From Brachybacterium massiliense (GTDB taxonomy: Bacteria > Actinomycetota > Actinomycetes > Actinomycetales > Dermabacteraceae), in assembly GCF_900184245.1 (NCBI RefSeq), contig NZ_FXXB01000008.1:930001-994000 (forward strand): DNA of 64,000 nucleotides. The letters are read 5' to 3'. Made by a program: the position numbers and the translations under genes. Positions 21,267 to 28,737 of this stretch are shown here, piece by piece. The notes under the pieces were generated by a model. That model saw nothing but the letters and a program-made list of their open reading frames with translations, had not been told where the DNA came from and searched no databases. Position 1 is the first letter of the stretch. Every line of letters starts with the position of its first letter.

Positions 21267-23428
21267 GCGAGAAGAACGTGGTCCTGGGCGGTCGATACCA
21301 CCTGGGCAGGATCCTCGGGACCGGGGGCATGGCAGAGGTGTTCCTCGCGGAGGACACCCGTCTGCATCGCACGGTCGCCGTGAAGGTGCTGCGCTCCGAT
21401 CTCGCCCGTGATGCGAACTTCCAGGAGCGCTTCCGGCGCGAGGCGCACAGCGCGGCCTCCCTGAACCATCCCTCGATCGTCGCGGTCTATGACACCGGCG
21501 AGGAGCATCAGAGCACCGTCACCGGCACCGATGTGACCATCCCGTACATCGTGATGGAGTACGTCGAGGGCCGCACCCTGCGCGAGCTGATCGATCCCGA
21601 GAACCCGATGGACGCCCATCAGGCCGGGGAGATCATGGCCGCGCTGCTGAGCGCGCTCGAGTACTCCCACCGCGCAGGGATCGTGCACCGGGACATCAAG
21701 CCCGGCAACATCATGATCAACGAGGCCGGCAACGTGAAGGTGATGGACTTCGGGATCGCGCGCGCGATCGCGGACGCCACCAGCGCGATGACCGCCACCC
21801 AGGCCGTGATGGGCACCGCCCAGTACCTCTCCCCCGAGCAGGCGCGCGGCCAGCTGGTCGATGCCCGCTCGGACATCTACTCCGCCGCGTGCGTGATGTT
21901 CGAGATGCTCACCGGTCGCCCGCCCTTCACCGGCGACACGCCCGTCTCGATCGCGTACCAGCACGTGCGCGAGGAGCCGCACCCGCCCTCGGCGTACAAC
22001 ACGGTGATCACCCCCGCGATGGACGCGGTGATCCTCACGGGTCTGGCCAAGGACCGCGAGCAGCGCTACCCCAGCGCCGTCGCCTTCTCCCGCGACATCG
22101 CCGCCGTGGTGGGCGGGCGCGCCCCCAGCCTGATCCCGGCGGCCGCTGCCGCGGGGGATGATCCCGAGGCCACCACCGTGCTCGGCCCGGTCGACGACGC
22201 CACCGAGGCGCTGCCCGCGATGGCGGGCGCCGGCGCGGTCGGCGCCGCGGGTCTGCGCGCCCAGAGCTGGAACGGGGCCTCCGCGACGACCCCCACCACC
22301 GGACCGCTCGCCCTGCACACGGGCGAGCAGGTCGAGGAGGTCGAGGAGCGCAAGAAGCCCTGGTGGCTGTTCATCCTGGTGGCCGTCGCCGTGCTCGCGC
22401 TGATCGGTGCGGCGATCGCGGTGTTCGATCCCTTCGGCCAGCGCGGCCCCGAGATGGAGGTCGTCCCGGGCGTCGTGGGCGAGACGGAGGAGGATGCCGG
22501 CACGATCCTGCGGGACGCAGGGTTCAAGCCGTCGTTCACCCCGCAGGAGTCCCAGGAGGTCGAGGCCGGTCTGGTCATCGAGACCACCCCGGGCGAGGGC
22601 GAGGAGGCGGAGGTCGGCTCGACCGTCGAGGTCCTGGTCTCCGCCGGGCCCGAGACGGTGCAGGTGCCCGAGGATCTCGAGGGCAAGACCCGCGATCAGG
22701 CCCGCGAGGCGCTCGAGGAGGTGGGCCTGGTGATGGTCGAGGGCGACCCGGAGAACGTGCCCCAGGAGCAGGGGACGGTCTCCAGCACCGATCCGCTCGG
22801 CGGCGCCCCCGTGGAGAAGGGCTCCGAGGTCGAGGTGCGCCTGGCCTCCGGCAAGGTCGAGGTCCCCAACGTCACCAACACCCCGTTCGAGGACGCCAAG
22901 AAGACCCTCGAGGACCGCGGCTTCACGGTGCCCGACCCGTCCGCGCGCGAGTCCGAGGACGAGGAACCCGGCACGGTGCTGTCCCAGACGCCCGAGGCCG
23001 CAGACGGTCCGGCCGACTACGGCTCGAGCGTGACCCTCGTGATCGCGGCCGAGCCCGGCCCGGTCACGGTCCCGAACGTCAACGGCCACCCCGTCGAGGA
23101 CGCCTCGACCACCCTGCGCGAGGCCGGCTTCGGCCTCACCACCACCACCGAGCCCTCCGACTCCGTGCCGGAGAACCACGTGATCCGCACCGAGCCCGGG
23201 GCGAACGAGCCCGTCGCGAGCGGCTCCGACATCACGATCGTGGTCTCCTCCGGGCCGGAGGAGACGCAGTCGCCGACCCCGTCGGAGTCCCCCAGCCCGA
23301 GCGAGTCGCCGAGCGAGGAGCCCTCGGAGGAGCCCAGCGACGAACCCACCGACGGTGAGGACAACGCCCAGGGCAATCGCGGTCCCGGCAACAACAGCGG
23401 AGGCGGGCGCGGCAATGGCGGCAACTGA
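21263..23428 (+). CDS. pknB: PknB: PASTA-domain Ser/Thr protein kinase
   Basis: A 721-residue kinase. Residues 1-275 form the catalytic domain (GTGGMAEVF, VAVKVL, HRDIKPGNIM, DFGIARA, activation-loop threonines in SAMTATQ). A helix (LFILVAVAVLALIGAAIAVF) lies near 367, and four PASTA domains follow (about 395-665), which bind muropeptide or lipid II outside the cell. The C-terminal tail is a Pro/Ser/Glu run followed by a Gly/Asn-rich end. The start is the GTG overlapping the pknA stop. A 14-bp overlap couples it to the amidotransferase gene. Confidence 0.93.
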   Translation: MSEKNVVLGGRYHLGRILGTGGMAEVFLAEDTRLHRTVAVKVLRSDLARDANFQERFRREAHSAASLNHPSIVAVYDTGEEHQSTVTGTDVTIPYIVMEYVEGRTLRELIDPENPMDAHQAGEIMAALLSALEYSHRAGIVHRDIKPGNIMINEAGNVKVMDFGIARAIADATSAMTATQAVMGTAQYLSPEQARGQLVDARSDIYSAACVMFEMLTGRPPFTGDTPVSIAYQHVREEPHPPSAYNTVITPAMDAVILTGLAKDREQRYPSAVAFSRDIAAVVGGRAPSLIPAAAAAGDDPEATTVLGPVDDATEALPAMAGAGAVGAAGLRAQSWNGASATTPTTGPLALHTGEQVEEVEERKKPWWLFILVAVAVLALIGAAIAVFDPFGQRGPEMEVVPGVVGETEEDAGTILRDAGFKPSFTPQESQEVEAGLVIETTPGEGEEAEVGSTVEVLVSAGPETVQVPEDLEGKTRDQAREALEEVGLVMVEGDPENVPQEQGTVSSTDPLGGAPVEKGSEVEVRLASGKVEVPNVTNTPFEDAKKTLEDRGFTVPDPSARESEDEEPGTVLSQTPEAADGPADYGSSVTLVIAAEPGPVTVPNVNGHPVEDASTTLREAGFGLTTTTEPSDSVPENHVIRTEPGANEPVASGSDITIVVSSGPEETQSPTPSESPSPSESPSEEPSEEPSDEPTDGEDNAQGNRGPGNNSGGGRGNGGN

Positions 23429-24083
23429 ACGTGAGGACCGCCCGGCACGGATCCTGGTGGTCGACAACTACGACAGCTTCGTCTACACGATCGTCGGCTA
23501 TCTCCAACAGATGGGCGCCGAGACGGTCGTGGTGCGCAACGACGAGGTGCCGCAGGCGGCCGACGGCGGCGTGGATCTGGCGGGCATGGACGGGGTGCTG
23601 ATCTCCCCCGGCCCCGGGAATCCGAGCACCGCAGGGCGCTCTCTCGAGGTGATCGGGGCCTGCGCCGCGCAGGCGGTGCCGATGCTCGGGGTGTGCCTGG
23701 GCCATCAGGCGCTGGGCCAGCACTTCGGGGCGACGGTGGATCATGCCCCGCAGCTCATGCACGGGCGCACCAGCGAGCTCACCCATGAGGGCGCGAGCGT
23801 CTTCGCCGGGGTCCCCTCCCCGATGACGGCGACGCGCTACCACTCGCTGAGCGTGGTGCCGGAGACGATCCCGCCCGAGCTCGAGGTCACCGCCCGCACG
23901 GCCGACGGCATGGTGATGGGCCTCGCGCACCGCGAGCTGCCCCTGCACGGGGTGCAGTTCCATCCGGAGTCGGTGCTCACCGAGAACGGTCACCTGATGC
24001 TGGCGCGCTTCCTGGAGCTGTGCGACGGCCGTGACGCCGTCGAGCGCTCGGCGGGGCTCGTGCCCCTCATGACCGCGGGCTGA
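23415..24083 (+). CDS. pabA: Glutamine amidotransferase, anthranilate/aminodeoxychorismate synthase component II
   Basis: A 222-residue class I glutamine amidotransferase that would supply ammonia to a chorismate-using partner. The catalytic cysteine is in GVCLGHQALG, and the His-Glu pair in GVQFHPESVLTE. This PabA/TrpG-type gene typically follows pknB in actinobacteria; whether it serves folate or tryptophan synthesis cannot be told here because no component I gene is present. ATG at 23415 lies inside the pknB 3' end. Its own 3' end overlaps the convergent small membrane gene by 17 bp. Confidence 0.88.
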   Translation: MAATEREDRPARILVVDNYDSFVYTIVGYLQQMGAETVVVRNDEVPQAADGGVDLAGMDGVLISPGPGNPSTAGRSLEVIGACAAQAVPMLGVCLGHQALGQHFGATVDHAPQLMHGRTSELTHEGASVFAGVPSPMTATRYHSLSVVPETIPPELEVTARTADGMVMGLAHRELPLHGVQFHPESVLTENGHLMLARFLELCDGRDAVERSAGLVPLMTAG

Positions 24084-24258
24084 ACCGGCCCCCGGGCTCG
24101 GGCGCGCCGACCAGCCCGTCGTTGAAGGGCATGTACGGCGCGATCGCGGGGAACACCCAGCCGAACAGCGCCACGATCACCGCAGCGAGCAGCAGCACCG
24201 TGAGCACGATCCGCACCCACAGCGGCCCCGGCAGGTGCCTGAACAGCCAGCCGTACAT
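24067..24258 (-). CDS. Small membrane protein of the pknB-crgA locus
   Basis: A 63-residue protein with one hydrophobic helix (IVLTVLLLAAVIVALFGWVF) and a short conserved-looking tail (IAPYMPFNDG). The ATG at 24258 overlaps the sortase stop (ATGA), so it is coupled to the sortase gene. Function unknown. The stop lies within the 3' end of the convergent pabA gene. Confidence 0.65.
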   Translation of the reverse strand: MYGWLFRHLPGPLWVRIVLTVLLLAAVIVALFGWVFPAIAPYMPFNDGLVGAPEPGGRFSPRS

Positions 24259-25004
24259 CAGCTCTCCTCCTCGCTCCCGGGGGCGCCGTCCCCCGTGGCG
24301 AGCGCCTCGGGGATCCCGTCCTCGCGGTCCGTCCAGTACGCGAACTCGGCGTGGACGATGTACCGCTCCCGCGCCGAGAACATCGGATGGCAGGCGGTGA
24401 GGGTGAGCAGCTGCTCGGTGGGCTCGACCCCGGGCTCGCCGGGCGTCGGTGCGATCACCTCGACGTCCTGCGGCATCACGATCAGCGACTCGGTCACCTC
24501 GTAGACGTAGAAGGCGTCGGCCGTCTCCACCACGATCGCGTCCCCGCCCTCGAGGCGGGCGATGTCCTCGAACACGCGCCCATAGGTGTTGCGGTGGCCG
24601 GCCACCGAGAAGTTGCCGACCTCGCCGGGCAGGGCCGTCTCCGGGTAGTGCCCGGCGCCCTTGACGTTGAGCACCTCCTCGAGGCTCACGCCCTCGGCGA
24701 GGGGGAACTCGGTGCGGTCGAAGGCGGGCACGTGCATCTTGCCCCACACCATGGTGTCGCCGGGCGTCTCGGGCACGGGCGGCGGGCCCTCCTGGCGGGG
24801 CGCGATCTGCTCGGGGTCGACCTCTCCCCATTCCTGCTCGAGGCCGTCGATGATCCCGGACTGCTCGCGATCGGCGACCACATCGGTCCACCACAGCTGC
24901 CACACCAGGAACAGCAGCAGGAGCACGCCGAGGGTCAGCAGCAGCTCGCCGAGCACACCGATCAGCGTGCCGCCGCGACGTCGGCGATGGGTGGGGCGGC
25001 TCAT
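24258..25004 (-). CDS. Class E sortase
   Basis: A 248-residue membrane transpeptidase. An N-terminal cationic stretch and helix (ELLLTLGVLLLLFLVWQLWW) anchor it; the catalytic histidine is in SVAGHRNTYG (near residue 138), the cysteine in LLTLTACHPMF (near 206) and the arginine a few residues later. Class E sortases in high-GC Gram-positives attach LAXTG-type proteins to the wall. No such substrate gene is adjacent, so it is probably the housekeeping enzyme. It overlaps the DUF881 gene by four bases. Confidence 0.88.
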   Translation of the reverse strand: MSRPTHRRRRGGTLIGVLGELLLTLGVLLLLFLVWQLWWTDVVADREQSGIIDGLEQEWGEVDPEQIAPRQEGPPPVPETPGDTMVWGKMHVPAFDRTEFPLAEGVSLEEVLNVKGAGHYPETALPGEVGNFSVAGHRNTYGRVFEDIARLEGGDAIVVETADAFYVYEVTESLIVMPQDVEVIAPTPGEPGVEPTEQLLTLTACHPMFSARERYIVHAEFAYWTDREDGIPEALATGDGAPGSEEES

Positions 25005-25753
25005 CGGATCACCGTCGCCTCGACGGTGAGGGAGCCCTCGAAGGCGGGCAGGGTGGTCTCCTCGAGCGTCTCGACCTTCTCGCCGAGGCCCACGTGGTCG
25101 ACCCATTCGCGGTAGACGCCGACGCCCGGGTCGCTGTCGAGCCCGGCCTGCATCTGTTCAACCGGCCCGATCACGGTGATCACGAACGGCGGGGAGTAGA
25201 CGCGACCCTCGAGCAGCAGGGTGTTGCCCGCGCAGCGGAAGGCGCTGCCGTTGATGACGCGCTGGTCCTGGAGCATCATCGCCTCGGCGCCGGAGGCCCA
25301 CAGCGCGTTGATGTAGGACTCGAGGTCCTGCTGGTGGACGACGAGGTCGTTGGGCTCGGTGCCGGGGATGGAGCTGAGCGCGCTGCTGGGGGCGTCGGTG
25401 AGGGTGACCCGCAGCGCCGGCCCGCTGACCTCGCTCAGCCCCACCGCCTCGCCCACCTGGGCGGTGCGCTCGGCGGTCTCGGCACCGGCGCCCTCGCCGC
25501 GCAGGCGCTCGACCTCGGCCCGCTTGGCGACGTTGTCCTCGGTGAGCTGCTCGATGCTGCGGCCCCTCTCCTGGAGCACGCCCACCACGTCGCTGCTCTC
25601 GTCACGGATCGAACCGCCGCCGGAGAGGCGCGCGGTGGTGGCGAACAGGACGCCGCACAGCACCATCACGGCCACCACACCGATCTTCTGGTGCAGGCGC
25701 GCGGGAGGTCGCTCGGGATGCTCGGCAGCAGGCCGTGCGTCCTCAGCATCCAT
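25001..25753 (-). CDS. DUF881 family membrane protein
   Basis: A 250-residue protein with one N-terminal helix (IGVVAVMVLCGVLFATTARL), a coiled-coil-like stretch (ERGRSIEQLTEDNVAKRAEVERL) and a C-terminal DUF881 domain (residues 105-230; NDLVVHQQDLESYINALWASG, PFVITVIGP). Rv0012, beside crgA in mycobacteria, is of this kind. The role is not established, but it always sits with cell-division and wall genes. It diverges from crgA across 114 bp. Confidence 0.82.
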   Translation of the reverse strand: MDAEDARPAAEHPERPPARLHQKIGVVAVMVLCGVLFATTARLSGGGSIRDESSDVVGVLQERGRSIEQLTEDNVAKRAEVERLRGEGAGAETAERTAQVGEAVGLSEVSGPALRVTLTDAPSSALSSIPGTEPNDLVVHQQDLESYINALWASGAEAMMLQDQRVINGSAFRCAGNTLLLEGRVYSPPFVITVIGPVEQMQAGLDSDPGVGVYREWVDHVGLGEKVETLEETTLPAFEGSLTVEATVIR

Positions 25754-25867
25754 CGTGGCTCCTCACTTCGCGCCCTCGGCCCACGAGCATTACCCTAGAC
25801 CAAGGTCCGCCCCTGCGGACCCGCGGGCACGCCCGCGCCGCCCGCCGCGTCGAGGGAGCACCGTTAC

Positions 25868-26332
25868 ATGGCCAAGAGCAGGAAGAAGCCGTCCTCTCGG
25901 GCGACATCGAGCGCGAAGGCCAAGGCCACGGAGGATCTCGAGACCAGCAGCGCCGGCTCCGCGAAGGACCCTGTCACGAAGCCCTCGAAGAAGCCCGCCT
26001 CGGGCAAGGATCCCGTGACGTCCACGGGCGGCGCCACGCCCAAGGGCGGCGAGGTCATCGAGAAGGCCAAGGACTCCACGCGCTCCACCTCGGTGAAGAA
26101 GGCCGCGGCCGCGGAGAGCTCGCGCACCTCCGGCCGACGCGTCGCGGTCGCGACGCAGAACCCCGCCTGGCTCGCGCCCACTGCCGTGGTGCTGCTGGTG
26201 CTGGGTCTGCTCTACCTGGTCACCTACTACATCTCGCAGGGCCTGCTCCCGCTGCCGATCGGCGACTGGAACCTCGCGGTGGGCTTCGGCGTGCTGATGG
26301 TGGGCGGCGGAATGCTGATGTTCTGGAAGTAG
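25868..26332 (+). CDS. crgA: CrgA cell-division protein
   Basis: A 154-residue membrane protein. The C-terminal 60 residues have the two helices and the motif NPAWLAPTAVVLLVLGLLYL ... GDWNLAVGFGVLMVGGGMLM of CrgA, an FtsZ- and FtsI-associated division factor. Unlike the roughly 90-residue mycobacterial protein it has a 90-residue Lys/Ser/Thr-rich N-terminal extension. Divergent from DUF881. A TACCCT element about 70 bases upstream may be its -10 box. Confidence 0.88.
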   Translation: MAKSRKKPSSRATSSAKAKATEDLETSSAGSAKDPVTKPSKKPASGKDPVTSTGGATPKGGEVIEKAKDSTRSTSVKKAAAAESSRTSGRRVAVATQNPAWLAPTAVVLLVLGLLYLVTYYISQGLLPLPIGDWNLAVGFGVLMVGGGMLMFWK

Positions 26333-26458
26333 TCGCCCGTCGGCGACCGCGCGATGGGGAGTTGTCCCCAGCGCGCCGCTGGCCATGCCCGGGTAGGGTG
26401 ATTCCTGACGGGTGTCGGCTCCGGCACCTGCCACGGATCCAGCGACCCCGGGGGCATC

Positions 26459-27529
26459 ATGACCACCATCTCCACCAGGCGACGTCTCGCCGCCGCGCTT
26501 CTGCTGCCCTTCGTGATGGTGCTCGCCGGATGCGGGAAGTTCCATGCGGAGTTCGACGTCCAGAGCGCCGACACCATGAACGTCAGCTACGACTTCGCCC
26601 TCGACGAGGACCTGGCGCGCAGCGGCTTCGACACCGCCCAGGCGATGTGCGACAGCCTGGTCGAGGAGATCTCGGTGGCCGGCGAGCTGGCCCCGGATGT
26701 CGAGGCCTATGAGGAGGGCGGCCAGTTCGGCTGCCTGATGACCGGTGTGATGAACGGTGACAACCTCCCCTCGGACATCACCCTCGAGGAGGTGGACGGC
26801 GAGATCCACCTGAGCATCGCCGGGCTCGGCTCGGTCGAGGACCTCTCCGGTCCCGGCGTGGACATCTCCTCCTTCGATTTCCGCACCACCTTCACCTTCC
26901 CGGGCGAGGTCATCGAGTCCTCCGGCGGTCAGGTCGAGGGCAGCACCGTGACCTACACCGATCCTCAGGAGTTCGCCTCCGGCGTGGACATCCGCGCGGA
27001 GGCGGGCGGCTTCCCGTGGCTGATCGTGGTGGTGGTCGTGGTGCTGCTGGGCGGTCTGCTCCTGCTGCTGCTGGCTGTGGCGGCTTTCTTCGTGATCCGG
27101 GCTCGTCGGAACAAGAGCGGCGGCGCCGGCCCGCCGGCCGGCTACGGCGCGGCCGCCGGTGCAGGGGCGGGAGCTCCCGTGCCCCCGGCCGCTCCGCAGT
27201 CCCCCCAGGCCCCGCAGGCGGCCAGCCCTCCCCCGCGCCGCAGCAGGGTGGCGGTCAGCAGGGCGGCGGTCAGCAGTGGGGTCAGGCCTCGCCGCCTCCG
27301 CCTGCGCCGCACGAGGGTCAGCAGTGGGGCCAGCAGCCGCAGGGCCAGCAGCCGCCGCAGGGCCAGCAGGGCGGTCAGCCGTGGAACCAGCCTCCGGCGC
27401 CGGGGCAGCAGCCTCAGCAGCCTCCGCAGAATCCGGGCTGGTGACCGCACTGCGGTGAGCCTCCAGGAGCGGTGTGAGCAGGGTCATGGCTCTTGGATTG
27501 GCGCCGATCTGAACGGCCCGCTAGAGTAG
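26459..27529 (+). CDS. LppM-family lipoprotein with an apparent C-terminal frameshift
   Basis: The protein has a signal peptide with lipobox LAGC (cysteine near residue 23), an LppM-like domain (residues 25-185), a strong helix ([20 protein letters not shown]) and a Pro/Ala/Gln tail. After residue about 257 the frame turns into an Arg/Ser-rich run ending at 27529. The neighbouring frame instead carries on as QQGGGQQ, QQWGQ and PQQPPQNPGW and stops at 27444. One extra C in the C5 run at 27230-27234 would join them. The intended gene is therefore probably 26459-27444, about 328 residues. The longer frame would also run into the tRNA promoter. Confidence 0.75.
   Translation: MTTISTRRRLAAALLLPFVMVLAGCGKFHAEFDVQSADTMNVSYDFALDEDLARSGFDTAQAMCDSLVEEISVAGELAPDVEAYEEGGQFGCLMTGVMNGDNLPSDITLEEVDGEIHLSIAGLGSVEDLSGPGVDISSFDFRTTFTFPGEVIESSGGQVEGSTVTYTDPQEFASGVDIRAEAGGFPWLIVVVVVVLLGGLLLLLLAVAAFFVIRARRNKSGGAGPPAGYGAAAGAGAGAPVPPAAPQSPQAPQAASPPPRRSRVAVSRAAVSSGVRPRRLRLRRTRVSSGASSRRASSRRRASRAVSRGTSLRRRGSSLSSLRRIRAGDRTAVSLQERCEQGHGSWIGADLNGPLE
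27498..27527 (+). promoter_or_regulatory. Promoter of the tRNA-Arg gene
   Basis: TTGGCG (27498-27503), an 18-base spacer and TAGAGT (27522-27527), placed to start transcription about 20 bases before the mature tRNA. Confidence 0.5.
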
Positions 27530-27553
27530 TTCAGGTCGGTTCAGGCCGACAAA

Positions 27554-27626
27554 GCGCCCGTAGCTTAACGGATAGAGCATCTGACTACGGATCAGAAGGT
27601 TGGGGGTTCGAATCCCTCCGGGCGCG
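27554..27626 (+). tRNA. tRNA-Arg, anticodon ACG
   Basis: The 73-nt cloverleaf has acceptor strands GCGCCCG/CGGGCGC, D arm, anticodon stem TCTGA/TCAGA with loop CTACGGA (anticodon 27587-27589), and T arm with GTTCGAATC. The sequence continues with an encoded CCA (27627-27629). The 3' part from 27593 onward is supplied by prophage attL. At the reconstructed empty site the bases after the core read CTTT, so the uninterrupted host gene would not encode CCA. Confidence 0.95.
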
Positions 27627-27912
27627 CCACACTCGAGGCCCCGTCACCACCAGGTGACGGGGCCTCTCCCGTTTCGATCCACGAGATCGGCACGCCCGTC
27701 GAGAGCGCCCACAGCTTGAGCGTCGAGCGCCGAGGCGTGCTCTGCCCACGCTCGGCGGCGTTGACGCCCTGGCGTGACAGGCCAGCGTGCTCGGCGAACT
27801 GCGACTGGTCCATGCCTGTCATCTCCCGCGCCTTGCGCAGGCGATCGGCGATCGTCCACTGAGGAATAGTGCCCGGCTGATAACTGATGGTCATATGACT
27901 AACCCTAGTCAT
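27592..27912 (-). CDS. XRE-type phage repressor whose 3' end is formed by attL
   Basis: A 106-residue HTH protein (ADRLRKAREMTGMDQSQFAEH then LSRQGVNAAERG is a lambda-repressor-like HTH, residues 22-57). An ATG at 27894 would give 100 residues. The last ten residues, ending EGFEPPTF, are read antisense through the tRNA-Arg 3' end. The stop TGA at 27592-27594 needs host base T27592. In excised phage that base would be C, giving TGG and 23 more residues, starting WLGSTGSRP and ending RRVPAAA, with the stop at 48232-48234, 17 nt before the integrase ATG. This fits a repressor truncated and stabilised by integration. The frame also covers the terminator at 27635-27666 antisense. Confidence 0.85.
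   Translation of the reverse strand: MTRVSHMTISYQPGTIPQWTIADRLRKAREMTGMDQSQFAEHAGLSRQGVNAAERGQSTPRRSTLKLWALSTGVPISWIETGEAPSPGGDGASSVARPEGFEPPTF
27593..27627 (+). repeat. attL core (35 bp, inside tRNA-Arg)
   Basis: A 35-bp identity with 48302-48336. It starts in the 3' strand of the anticodon stem and runs to one base past the discriminator. The flanking bases differ: T before and C after here, C before and T after at attR. Confidence 0.93.
27635..27666 (+). terminator. Phage-supplied terminator after tRNA-Arg
   Basis: A perfect 14-bp stem (GAGGCCCCGTCACC with its complement) around the loop ACCA, followed by TCCCGTTT. It ends tRNA transcription in the lysogen and lies antisense inside the repressor gene. 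Confidence 0.8.
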
Positions 27913-27939
27913 GTGACCGACAGATGACTATGCCCTAGA
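27892..27939. promoter_or_regulatory. Operator sites at the repressor start
   Basis: An inverted repeat ATGACTA-ACCC-TAGTCAT (27895-27912), extended to ten bases per arm with one mismatch, overlaps the repressor start codons. A second, partial site has ATGACTA at 27924-27930 followed by CCTAG. Placement suggests repressor autoregulation. The minus-strand promoter was not resolved. Confidence 0.6.
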
Positions 27940-27953
27940 TCCGAAACAGGCAC

Positions 27954-27991
27954 GTGTCGCCTTGACGACACATGCTCGCGTAGTGCATCAT
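27954..27991 (+). promoter_or_regulatory. Early rightward promoter with an overlapping inverted repeat
   Basis: TTGACG (27962-27967), an 18-base spacer and CATCAT (27986-27991), seven bases before the ATG at 27999, so the transcript may be leaderless. GTGTCG and CGACAC (27954-27971) form an inverted repeat across the -35 box and may be an operator. Confidence 0.5.
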
Positions 27992-27998
27992 CCGACGC

Positions 27999-28229
27999 AT
28001 GACCACAACGCGACTTCTGTCTAGTTCGGGAGTTGCCGAGCGCCTCGGCATCTCTCGGCAGACCGTCCCGCAGTGGGTTGCCGCGGGCAAGCTCAACCCT
28101 GTCGGCAAGATCGACGGCCCGAGCGGTGCCTACGTCTTCGACGTGGAGCAGATCGACAGCCTTGCTGCTGCCCGCGCTGCCGAGCTCACTGACGAGCTCG
28201 CCCGTCTCACCACTGAGGTGACGCGATGA
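27999..28229 (+). CDS. MerR-like HTH protein, candidate Cro or excisionase
   Basis: A 76-residue protein with an N-terminal winged-helix signature SSGVAERLGISRQTVPQWVAAGKL and a helical C-terminus. It is the first rightward gene, diverging from the repressor across 86 bp. In the BPs-type rep-int-cro arrangement this position holds Cro. HTH_17-type proteins are also often excisionases, and sequence alone does not separate the two. Confidence 0.7.
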   Translation: MTTTRLLSSSGVAERLGISRQTVPQWVAAGKLNPVGKIDGPSGAYVFDVEQIDSLAAARAAELTDELARLTTEVTR

Positions 28230-28237
28230 TGCGCCGC

Positions 28238-28711
28238 TCAGTCCCAGGCGGCGCGTGGCCGGTACTGGTATCCGCGTCCGAGCATCAGGGCGGCGCTGTA
28301 CTCGACGCCCGCCCCGCTGGTGTCCACCACGTCGGCCGACAGCTGGACCACGCCAACGTGCACCCCGGCACGAATCGCTGCATCGAGCGCGCCACCCGGA
28401 CGCACGCTCGCCTGACCGAGCTTCGGCCCTCCGCTGATGCTGCCGCGCTTGACCGTGAGCAGCTCGTGCACTTCAACCTTGGGAGCACCGCTGGACGTGC
28501 GTCCCGGCGCGAGGACCGCCCAGACGTTGCGCCGGCGCTTGCCGTCAGCGAGCCGCAGTCGATCGGCCTGGAATCCGGCTCCGAGCGCAGCCTCGACCAC
28601 CTCGCCCTGCCACTCGACGGGCGCCGGTCCCTTCCAGGGCTTCGGCGGGCCACCACCGCTCATCTTGTCGAGTACGGCATTGGCCTTGCTGAGCATCTGT
28701 CTGATCTCCAT
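28238..28711 (-). CDS. Hypothetical phage protein on the lysogenic strand
   Basis: A 157-residue protein I do not recognise. It starts MEIRQMLSKANAVLDKMSG, followed by a Pro/Lys linker and a predicted beta-rich domain (VVEAALGAGFQADRLRL, VEVHELLTVKRG, VHVGVVQLSADVVDTS). No signal peptide or membrane helix. I chose the minus strand because the overlapping plus-strand frame has the Arg/His/Leu make-up of an antisense shadow. Opposite orientation to the lytic genes suggests expression in the lysogen, where exclusion or lysogenic conversion is possible but unsupported. Confidence 0.55.
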   Translation of the reverse strand: MEIRQMLSKANAVLDKMSGGGPPKPWKGPAPVEWQGEVVEAALGAGFQADRLRLADGKRRRNVWAVLAPGRTSSGAPKVEVHELLTVKRGSISGGPKLGQASVRPGGALDAAIRAGVHVGVVQLSADVVDTSGAGVEYSAALMLGRGYQYRPRAAWD

Positions 28712-28737
28712 GCCGCTCAGCCTATGGCGGTGACCCG

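Noticed and set aside
27592-27660. Treating the repressor end (ending EGFEPPTF) as a tRNA-antisense annotation artefact
   Set aside because: Tails like this are often artefacts. Here the frame crosses the att core, continues to a sensible stop in reconstructed attP, and abuts int, so the overlap is structurally meaningful.
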